From positions 62,001-126,000 of the forward strand of contig NZ_JBBCOR010000001.1 in the NCBI RefSeq assembly GCF_037151175.1: 64,000 nucleotides of DNA, in the 5' to 3' direction. The notes beneath the pieces are model-generated. The model searched no databases and was not told the origin of the DNA. It saw only the letters and a program-made list of their open reading frames with translations. Shown here piece by piece: positions 53,401-60,169 of the stretch. The DNA is from Asaia sp003994335. GTDB taxonomy: Bacteria > Pseudomonadota > Alphaproteobacteria > Acetobacterales > Acetobacteraceae. The first letter of the stretch is position 1, and every line of letters begins with the position of its first letter. The position numbers were made by a program, and so were the translations under genes.

Positions 53401-53930
53401 GCAGCCTTGGCGGCGTTGACGGCTGCCTTGATCTGAAGCGTGTCCTGGCAGGTCTCGATCAGAAAGGCATCGACCCCCCCATCGATCAGGCCACGGCATT
53501 GCTCGATGATCCCGGCCTCGAGAGTGTCGTAGTCGATATTGGCGAGGCTGGGCAGCTTGGTGCCTGGGCCGATGGAGCCCACAACATAACGATGACGCCC
53601 GTCGCTGAAGGTCTCGGCAGCCTCGCGCGCCAGCTCGGCAGATCTGCGGTTGATCTCGCGAGCGCGGTCCTGCAACCCGAATTCGGCAAGGGTGACGATC
53701 GAGCCACCGAATGTGTTGGTCTCGACCATATCGGCGCCGACCCCGAAATAGCCGCGATGAATCTCGCGGATGAGCTCGGGCCGGGAGAGGGTCAGGATTT
53801 CCGTGCAGTTTTCCTGCCCCCAGTAATCGCGCTCGACCTCCAGATCCAGCATCTGGATGCGCGATCCCATGCCGCCGTCGCAAAGCAGGACATGGTCACG
53901 CAGGGCGTCGAGAAGATGGGGACGTGTCAT
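50430..53930 (-). CDS. metH: Cobalamin-dependent methionine synthase
   Basis: Transfers a methyl group from methyltetrahydrofolate via B12 to homocysteine. The 1166-residue protein holds all modules: homocysteine domain (1 to about 320, with zinc cysteines in GMNCATG and GGCCGT), pterin-binding domain (about 345-610, NANGSKKW, DLCTAFVGRNE), cobalamin domain (about 640-870, DVHDIGKNLVDIIL with the B12-coordinating His), and the SAM-binding activation domain (about 890-1166, LALCAEE, YRGSRYSFGYPACPRLEDQ). Start ATG 53930. The 155-bp leader has no riboswitch that I could recognise. Full length indicates a reactivatable enzyme. Confidence 0.97.
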   Translation of the reverse strand: MTRPHLLDALRDHVLLCDGGMGSRIQMLDLEVERDYWGQENCTEILTLSRPELIREIHRGYFGVGADMVETNTFGGSIVTLAEFGLQDRAREINRRSAELAREAAETFSDGRHRYVVGSIGPGTKLPSLANIDYDTLEAGIIEQCRGLIDGGVDAFLIETCQDTLQIKAAVNAAKAARRELGSDAPIFVQVTVETTGTLLVGPDIAAAATTIHALDVPLIGMNCATGPQEMAEHVKWLSENWPGLISIQPNAGLPELVNGTTHYPLTPGEMASWVERFIVEDGLNLVGGCCGTSTPHIQALDGMLRKRGGTSHRPAPVKRIHHWVPSVASLYTQTPLRQENAYFSIGERCNANGSKKWRELQEAGDWDGCVAVGREQATEGSNALDLCTAFVGRNEIAEMNEVVTRFTSSVNAPLVIDSTETPVIEAALKLHGGKPIINSINFEDGEGHAEDRMILARKFGAAVIALTIDEVGMAKTPEDKLRIAERLVDFACTKHGLPQSDLMIDPLTFTIATGVEDDRKLGVWTLEGIRMIRERFPDIQIILGLSNISFGLNPAARAVLNSVFLDHAVKAGMTGAIVHVSKIRPLHLIAAEEVKVAEDLIFDRRSEDYDPLQKLLELFAGRKAADAIQKRRAETPAERLKDRIVDGDRKGIEDDLAAAMEEMPPLDIINTVLLDGMKVVGELFGAGKMQLPFVLQSAETMKTAVAWLEPYMERVEGQARGTMVLATVKGDVHDIGKNLVDIILTNNGYRVINLGIKVPLADMIAAAREHNAQAIGMSGLLVKSTVIMRENLEEMARQGIDIPVFLGGAALTRNYVEDECARSYGIETAGRVAYARDAFDGLSLMDKVVNDQFDDYLSAIQTRRAGKQRKVERAPELAETRGFAPIDKDAARIRRARVAGTQPVPVPPFWGARVVEATPAAVLPFLNERSLYQFQWGFRKQGRSLDEFMTYAKQELRPVLKRMLALCAEETILKPQAIYGYWKAAGEGNDLVLFHEDGVTEAARFTLPRQPREDGECIADFVRDIDETERDVVGLQVVTVGQKASDLARDWFEANRYQDYLYLHGLSVEMAEAMAEYTHKRIRAELGFAGEDDRDMEKMLAQSYRGSRYSFGYPACPRLEDQEPILKLLDAERIGVSLSDGYQLHPEQSTSALVMLNPRAKYFTV

Positions 53931-54085
53931 GATGGCAATGGGTCTCGTCGTTCGGATCGGGCACGATCGGGATTGCGCCGCCAGAGAGGTCGCGGCAGCC
54001 CGCTTTTTTCAGAGGCAATGGATTCTGTCCAGAGTAGGGATCGATACGTATAAATGTCCATGGCGAACAGGGAGGGTCTTCAGCC

Positions 54086-54478
54086 ATGTCTTCAGGCGGT
54101 CGTATCCCGCTCATTCTGATCACTGACGCTCTGGCGCTCGCTATGCCGTGGCAGGCGCGTCGTCGCGAGGGGGCCCTTCTCTCTTATGGGGGAGGCATGA
54201 CGGCTGAGGGCATCTTCCCGCCGGACGAGCCGGACTGGGCTCTGAGGAGGTCAGTCGCCCCGATGATGCCCGGGTATGGGGCTCATGGACGTTTTTGCGG
54301 ATGCTGCGGCGGGCGGGATCCACTGATCAAGGCTCTGCATCAACTCTTCCTTGATCATGTGCGCGGTGCCTGTCCCGACTTCAGCTTTGTAATCTGTCTC
54401 TGTAACGGAGGCGCGGAAAATGAAGTCAGAGCCAAGCTCAAGAGTGATGGAATGATCATGGCGCGATACGAATTTTAA
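54086..54478 (+). CDS. Small cysteine-rich protein of unknown function
   Basis: A 130-residue protein. The middle contains FCGCCGGRDPLIKALHQLFLDHVRG, in which the CxxCC-like cluster recalls the CxCC metal motif of COG0523 GTPases. However, the P-loop region expected near the N-terminus (IPLILITDALALAMPWQ) is not a P-loop. It may be a decayed or specialised relative, or unrelated. It is divergent from metH across a 155-bp gap. Codon use is ordinary for the region. The call as a real gene is moderate. Confidence 0.5.
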   Translation: MSSGGRIPLILITDALALAMPWQARRREGALLSYGGGMTAEGIFPPDEPDWALRRSVAPMMPGYGAHGRFCGCCGGRDPLIKALHQLFLDHVRGACPDFSFVICLCNGGAENEVRAKLKSDGMIMARYEF

Positions 54479-54678
54479 ATTCTATGTATTTTTTCATCAT
54501 CCTCTTAGGAATTTACACAGTATCGTTAAGGGAATAAGAGGGGTTTCGGGGCGCGGTTCCGTGATTTCTACAAGTTCAGGTCGAGGATGAAAGGGTGCGC
54601 CCGATCTGGGGCGGTGATCCCATCTCATTCTGGCGTCCTGGAATCCGGGCGGCTCAGAGGTAAGCAAGAGGAAGCTTC

Positions 54679-56913
54679 GTGAAGCATCGTGATGGCGTCG
54701 CTGCGGACAGCGAGACCCAGGATCCAGTCTATATCCGGCTGCGCGCCGCCATGGCGGCCGCCAAATATCACGGGCTCGATCTGGATATCCGTGACTTCGC
54801 TGCGGAACCTGGTGAATCGTCGCCTTCCCCTGCTTCTCTCGCACGCTGGCTCAATGAAAATGGGGCTGTGGCGAAGGGAATGCGCATTAAATGGCGCTTT
54901 CTTGTGCGTATGCAGAATACGCCGCCGATCGTGCTGATGTTCCGCGATGGCTCGGCGGCCTTGATGGTGCGTGCCGATCCGGAGCGCAACATCGTCTGGC
55001 TGCGTGACCCCCTTGGGGATGATGGCAGCGTACCTGTGGCCGTGGATGAGCTGCGTCTCTCTCAGGTCTGGACAGGCGATATCCTGCTCATCAAACGCCG
55101 TCGTGACCTTTCCGAGGCCGATGCGCCTTTCGATTTGATGTGGTTCGTACGCATCGTCATGCGCGAGAAGAACTCGCTGCGCGATGTGCTCTTCGCCTCG
55201 ATGGTTCTGGCTATCCTGCAGATTTTCCCAGCGCTGATCGTCATGCAGGTTATCGATCGCGTGGTGAATTACCATTCGATGTCGACGCTGGTCTCGATCA
55301 CCGCCATCGTACTGATCCTGAGTTTCTACGAGGTCCTGCTGACCTATGGGCGGCGCGAGCTCATGCTTGTGCTGACCACCCGCGTCGATACGCGTATCTC
55401 GCTGCACGCCTTCAGCAGACTTCTGGCTCTACCCCTCGAATTCTACGAGCGTGAGCAGACCGGGCGCATTCTCGGTCGCTATATGGCGATCTACAAGGTA
55501 CGTGACTTCCTGACCGGCAAGCTCATGTCGACCTTCCTGGATATGTTCACGCTTTTCGTGATCCTGCCGCTGCTCTTCTATATGAGCGCCACGCTCGCCT
55601 GGCTGACTGTGGCCTGTGCCGGGTTGATCGGGCTGATCATCGTGATCTTCCTGCCGCCCATGACGCGCGTGTATAACCGCCTCATCCGCGCCGAGATGGA
55701 GCGCAGTTCGGTGCTGTATGAGACAGTGGCCGGTATCCGCACCGTCAAGACGCTGGCGCTGGAACCCACCCGACGGGAGAAATGGGACGAGACAACGGCC
55801 GATGTAATCCGCTGGAAGCTCGCTGCCGGTCGTATGCAGAGCTGGCCCTCCACCCTTGTCATGCCGCTCGAGATGTTCATCAATCGCGGTATCATTCTGG
55901 TTGGGGCTTATCTGATCCTGACAGGATCGAGCTCCATCCAACCCGGCGCTCTCATGGCCTTCATGATGCTCGGGGGTCGCGTCGCGGCGCCTCTGGTTGG
56001 CTTGGCCAAGATTCTGGAAGACGTGAACGAAGTCATGACCTCGCTGGGTGAGGCAGGGCTGGTGCTGAACCAGCCCACCGAGACCAAGGCCCTGACTTCG
56101 GGGCTACGCCCCCCGATCAAGGGGGCGCTCTCCTTCACGCAAGTAGATTTCTGTTATCCCGGGTCCACCATCAAGGCGCTTAACGACGTCAATTTCGAAA
56201 TTCCGGCTGGCACGATGCTGGGCCTCGTCGGACGCTCAGGCTCTGGCAAATCTACCGTGACGCGCCTGTTGCAGGGGGTTAGCCGGAATTATACCGGTTA
56301 TCTGCGCCTCGATGGCGTCGAACTGCGCGAGATCAATCTGAGCCATCTGCGTCGCTCCTTCGGTGTCGTGCTTCAGGACAACTTCCTCTTCCGCGGTACC
56401 GTGCGTGACAACATCACGGCCGGGCGGCCTGGCTATACGATGGATGACGTGATCCGCGCAGCGCGTCTGGCGGGTGCCGAGGAGTTCATCGATCGCATGC
56501 CTGCGGGTTATGATACCGCGATCGAAGAAGGCTCGACGAATATCTCGGGCGGTCAGAGACAGCGCCTCGCGATTGCCCGTGCGGTGATCAGCGATCCCAA
56601 GCTCATGATCCTCGACGAAGCGACCTCGGCACTCGATCCCGAGAGCGAGGCTCTGGTCAATGCCAACCTGCAGCGTATCGGCAAGGGTCGCACGATGGTG
56701 ATCGTCTCGCACCGTCTCTCCTCGCTGGTGGACTGCCATCAGATTTGCGTCATGGACAAGGGCAAGGTGGTGGATGTGGCCCCCCATGCGGTGCTCCTGG
56801 AACGCTGTGAGATCTATCGCATGCTCTGGATGCAACAGAACCGGCATGAACACAGTGCGCGCAGCGCCAATGCCGGTCCCCAAGATGATCCCATGCTGAT
56901 GGATGAGGAATAA
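54679..56913 (+). CDS. Type I secretion ABC transporter (HlyB-like permease/ATPase)
   Basis: A 744-residue inner-membrane exporter. Residues 1 to about 145 correspond to a C39 peptidase-like domain without the catalytic Cys and His, so it recognises but should not cleave its substrate. Six membrane helices follow (about 155-430), then the ATPase with Walker A GRSGSGKST (518-526), signature ISGGQ (622-626) and Walker B LMILDE (642-647). The GTG start at 54679 has an AGAGGA upstream. It forms an operon with the HlyD gene 3 bp downstream. The outer-membrane TolC-like partner is not in the window. Candidate substrates are the Hint proteins and the product of the cut-off gene at 63210. Confidence 0.93.
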   Translation: MKHRDGVAADSETQDPVYIRLRAAMAAAKYHGLDLDIRDFAAEPGESSPSPASLARWLNENGAVAKGMRIKWRFLVRMQNTPPIVLMFRDGSAALMVRADPERNIVWLRDPLGDDGSVPVAVDELRLSQVWTGDILLIKRRRDLSEADAPFDLMWFVRIVMREKNSLRDVLFASMVLAILQIFPALIVMQVIDRVVNYHSMSTLVSITAIVLILSFYEVLLTYGRRELMLVLTTRVDTRISLHAFSRLLALPLEFYEREQTGRILGRYMAIYKVRDFLTGKLMSTFLDMFTLFVILPLLFYMSATLAWLTVACAGLIGLIIVIFLPPMTRVYNRLIRAEMERSSVLYETVAGIRTVKTLALEPTRREKWDETTADVIRWKLAAGRMQSWPSTLVMPLEMFINRGIILVGAYLILTGSSSIQPGALMAFMMLGGRVAAPLVGLAKILEDVNEVMTSLGEAGLVLNQPTETKALTSGLRPPIKGALSFTQVDFCYPGSTIKALNDVNFEIPAGTMLGLVGRSGSGKSTVTRLLQGVSRNYTGYLRLDGVELREINLSHLRRSFGVVLQDNFLFRGTVRDNITAGRPGYTMDDVIRAARLAGAEEFIDRMPAGYDTAIEEGSTNISGGQRQRLAIARAVISDPKLMILDEATSALDPESEALVNANLQRIGKGRTMVIVSHRLSSLVDCHQICVMDKGKVVDVAPHAVLLERCEIYRMLWMQQNRHEHSARSANAGPQDDPMLMDEE

Positions 56914-56916
56914 GCC

Positions 56917-58371
56917 ATGAGCAACAAGGATATCGTTCCGGAAAACGGAACCGAAGATCACAAGGAAGTCGAGCAGCATATCCCGCGCCCGGCCGATGAT
57001 CCCTTTGCGCAGCAGGGCATGCCCCTAGCACTCCTGGAATTTCACTCACCCAGTGCGGCGCTGGTCAACCTGCCCCCCACGGCTACGGCGCGCTATATCA
57101 TCTGGATCGTCGGCGCGCTGATGGTTGCAAGTCTGACCGCAGCCTCCGTGTTCCCGCTCAATAAGGTGGTGAGCACGCCCGGACGTCTGGTTGCTGTCGA
57201 TCGCGATCTGGTCATCCAGCCGCTGGAAATCTCGATCATTCGTTCGATCGATGTTGAGCTGGGGCAATATGTGAAGAAGGGTCAGGTTCTTGCTCATCTC
57301 GACCCCACACTCTCGAAGGCGGATATCGTCAACCTCAAGGCACAGCGTGATTCCTATGTCGCAACAATCGATCGTCTGCATGCCGAGGCCGAGGGCAAGG
57401 CTTACACGCCTGATCTGAACAACAGCTATTCGGTGCGTGAGGCTGCGTCATTCGAGCGCCGTCGCGCCGAGTACACAGCAAAGATCAATCAATACGATCA
57501 GGAAATAGCGGCTCTTCAGAGCCAGATGACGGGTTCACTCGCCAGCGCTGCGATGCATCAGAGCCGTGGACGCGTGGCGAATGAAGTGCTTCAGATGCGC
57601 CGGCGCCTTCAGGCAGATCAGGTGGGGAGCAAACTTTCCACGCTCGCGGCTCAGAGCGAACTCATGGATGCCGAACGCGCGCAGATCGAAGCCCAGCAGA
57701 CGGCTTCGGCCACAAAGGCCAAACTGGCAGCGACCCAGGCGGAACGCGATGCCTATGTGCAGAACTGGAAAGGGCAGATCTATACCCAGCTCGCCGAGGT
57801 ACAGCATCACGCCGATGAAGCGATTGGCGAATACAAGAAAGCCGAGTTGCGTAACAAGCTTGTCGAACTAAGATCTCCGGATGATGGCGTGGTCCTGAAT
57901 ATTGCCAAGCTTTCGGTAGGTTCGGTCATATCTCCGGGTCAGATGTTGATGGCTATCGTGCCAACGGGAGCTGCGCTTGAGATGGAGGCGGTGCTTCGCG
58001 GCAATGATGCAGGCTTTGTCAAGCTGGGCGATCATGCGCTGTTGAAGTTTCAGACCTTCCCCTACACGCAATATGGCGGGGCGGATGGCACGGTGCGTCT
58101 GATCAGCGCCGATGCCTTCACGGCAGGCGATATGAAAAGTGCAGCTTCGGGTGAGCCCCCGGCAGGGGATCAGGATCCGTCGCAATCGGGCTTCTATCGC
58201 GTGCGTCTGCGGATCGATCGCTATACGCTGCATGGTGTCCCGAGCTTCTTCCATCCGACGCCGGGCATGCCCGTCACGGCTGATATCCAGGTCGGCAAGC
58301 GCACCATGATGCAGTATTTCTTCAGCAAGGCGATACCGGCGGCAACTACTGGCCTGCGGGAGCCGTCATGA
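56917..58371 (+). CDS. HlyD-family type I secretion periplasmic adaptor
   Basis: A 484-residue membrane fusion protein linking the ABC transporter to a TolC-like channel. A cytosolic N-terminus precedes one membrane helix at about 61-80 (IIWIVGALMVASLTAASVFP). A lipoyl half-motif follows (IIRSIDVELGQYVKKGQVLAHLDPTLSKADI), then a long coiled-coil region (about 150-330), the second lipoyl half (LRSPDDGVVLNIAKLSVGSVISPGQMLMAIVP) and a beta-barrel domain. Three bases separate it from the ABC gene, so translation is probably coupled. Confidence 0.94.
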   Translation: MSNKDIVPENGTEDHKEVEQHIPRPADDPFAQQGMPLALLEFHSPSAALVNLPPTATARYIIWIVGALMVASLTAASVFPLNKVVSTPGRLVAVDRDLVIQPLEISIIRSIDVELGQYVKKGQVLAHLDPTLSKADIVNLKAQRDSYVATIDRLHAEAEGKAYTPDLNNSYSVREAASFERRRAEYTAKINQYDQEIAALQSQMTGSLASAAMHQSRGRVANEVLQMRRRLQADQVGSKLSTLAAQSELMDAERAQIEAQQTASATKAKLAATQAERDAYVQNWKGQIYTQLAEVQHHADEAIGEYKKAELRNKLVELRSPDDGVVLNIAKLSVGSVISPGQMLMAIVPTGAALEMEAVLRGNDAGFVKLGDHALLKFQTFPYTQYGGADGTVRLISADAFTAGDMKSAASGEPPAGDQDPSQSGFYRVRLRIDRYTLHGVPSFFHPTPGMPVTADIQVGKRTMMQYFFSKAIPAATTGLREPS

Positions 58372-58402
58372 CCCCGTAAGGACGAGCGGGAGGGAGAGCG
58401 GT

Positions 58403-60169
58403 TTGGCACTGAAGACACGTCTGGCAGGCATCGTTTCGCGTGAGGCCAGACTCAAGAACGCGATCAGTCAGATCGAGTCCGGCGAGGATGCGGTTCGCGG
58501 CTTTGCCCAGCTGGGACAATTGGCCCAGCAAGGGAGCGTCGAGGCTCAGTATCGCACGGGCAAGGCCTATCTCGAGGGATGGGGCACGCCCCCAAGCCTG
58601 GAGGAGGGCACGCGCTGGACGAGAAAGGCCGCCGAGGCCGGGCATGTTCAGGCTCAGCTCATTCTGGCCACGCTCTATCTCATGGGTTTCCCTGAAGGTT
58701 TCGATGAGAATCGCGGGGCAATCCTGACCGAGAAAACGGATGCGACCGAAGCGAGGCGCATTCCCGATCTGCAAAATGCAGCCCGATGGGGCCGTCTTGC
58801 AGCGGAGGCAGGAAGCCCCGACGCTCAGGCGCTTTTCGGTTATGTGCTGACGAACGGCCCGGATGATCTGCGCGATCTGGATCAGGCGCGAGGCTGGTAC
58901 GAGAAATCCGCTGCGGCGGGCTCTGCCCAGGGGCATCTGGGCCTGGGTATTGCCATGCATACCTGGCCCCGTTCCGAGGCGGATCGCCAGCAGGGTACGA
59001 TCGAGCTGAGCCACGCTGCCGAGGCGGGGCTCGCGACGGCTTACTATTATCTTGCCTGGATCAATGAGCAGGGTGTCGGCCAGGATCAGGATTTCGCCAG
59101 GGCCGCCCATTACTTCGAGAAAGCTGCCGAGCGTGGTGTTACCGCTGCGCAGACCCGTATTGCGCTCTATCTATTGCAGGGCAAGGGCGTCAAGCGTCGC
59201 CTCGACCGGGCTGAAACCTGGCTGCGCCGCGCAGCCATGTCGGGCGATGCCGAAGCAGCAGCCTTGCTGGGCGACCTGCATATCCGCGGCGATGATATGG
59301 CGCCGAATTATCTCGAGGCGGCGACCTGGTACCAGATCGCGGCGGAGCTGGGGCATGGGGCCGCCGCCCGTGGCTTGGCACTTTTGCACCTTACAGGAAC
59401 AGGGGTCGCACGTAATCCCGACGAAGCAGCCAGGTGGTTCCGTATCTCGGCAGAGTGCGGGGATCGCGTGGCCGACGCGGATCTGGGTAATCTGGCTCTG
59501 ACCGGCATCGGCACGGAAGAAGACAGGCAGGCCATGCAGGCGCGCTTCCTGAAGGCGGCTGAGGAGGGCGATCTCGTCGGCGCCTTCAATCTGGGGGTCT
59601 GCTATGCCGAAGGCGTGGGGACCATGCGCGATGACACGCGTGCGCTGTTCTGGATGCAGCGCGCCGCCGATGGCGTGATCAATGCGCAGTACTGGCTGGG
59701 CCGCATGTATCTTGAGGGGCGCGGTGTTCCGCCTGATATGGCGCAGGCTCATCAATGGCTCGAAAAGGCGGCGCAGGCGCGGATGGTCGAGGCCATGACG
59801 CTTCTGGCCCAGTTGCATGTCTCTGGCCATGCGGTAGGGGCGCGCAATCACACCTATGCGCTCGGTCTTTACAAGGACGCCGCGTCGCTTGGCAGCAGCG
59901 AGGCCATGTTCTCTGTGGGGGCCATGCTGGGAGGCGGGCATGAAGTGCCGGCCGATCGGCGCGAGGCGCAGCTCTGGTTCAGGCGCGCAGCCGAATGCGG
60001 TCATGGCCTTGGACAACTCATGCTCGGGCGGTATCTGAAACGCGGCCTGGCCGGAGAGGTCAATCCGATCGAGGCGCGCTTGTGGCTGGAGCGTGCCCAT
60101 TCTCAAGGCGTGGCCGAAGCCCAGGAGGAGCTTGCCAAGCTCGATCGACGCATGGGTTCGCGTGCCTGA
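58403..60169 (+). CDS. Sel1-like repeat protein (SLR solenoid)
   Basis: A 588-residue protein made almost entirely of Sel1-like TPR repeats of 36-38 residues (A-x-YWLGxMYLEGRGVPxDMAxAxxWLEKAA pattern), about 13 copies from residue 30 on. There is no signal peptide or membrane helix, so it is probably a cytosolic scaffold. The start is an uncommon TTG at 58403 with GGGAGG 8-9 bases before; no better ATG is near. Its place between HlyD and the glycosyltransferase suggests a role in bringing glycosylation and secretion together, which is inference. Its last codons overlap the next gene. Confidence 0.85.
   Translation: MALKTRLAGIVSREARLKNAISQIESGEDAVRGFAQLGQLAQQGSVEAQYRTGKAYLEGWGTPPSLEEGTRWTRKAAEAGHVQAQLILATLYLMGFPEGFDENRGAILTEKTDATEARRIPDLQNAARWGRLAAEAGSPDAQALFGYVLTNGPDDLRDLDQARGWYEKSAAAGSAQGHLGLGIAMHTWPRSEADRQQGTIELSHAAEAGLATAYYYLAWINEQGVGQDQDFARAAHYFEKAAERGVTAAQTRIALYLLQGKGVKRRLDRAETWLRRAAMSGDAEAAALLGDLHIRGDDMAPNYLEAATWYQIAAELGHGAAARGLALLHLTGTGVARNPDEAARWFRISAECGDRVADADLGNLALTGIGTEEDRQAMQARFLKAAEEGDLVGAFNLGVCYAEGVGTMRDDTRALFWMQRAADGVINAQYWLGRMYLEGRGVPPDMAQAHQWLEKAAQARMVEAMTLLAQLHVSGHAVGARNHTYALGLYKDAASLGSSEAMFSVGAMLGGGHEVPADRREAQLWFRRAAECGHGLGQLMLGRYLKRGLAGEVNPIEARLWLERAHSQGVAEAQEELAKLDRRMGSRA

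Noticed and set aside
53931..54085. SAM or cobalamin riboswitch ahead of metH
   Set aside because: The 155-bp leader shows GC-rich partial hairpins but no sequence that I could match to a B12 box or known SAM motif cores; not supported by eye. A covariance-model scan would settle it.
54679..55110. Active C39 bacteriocin-processing peptidase in the ABC exporter
   Set aside because: The N-terminal domain lacks the conserved catalytic Cys and His, so it is a recognition domain rather than a double-glycine protease.
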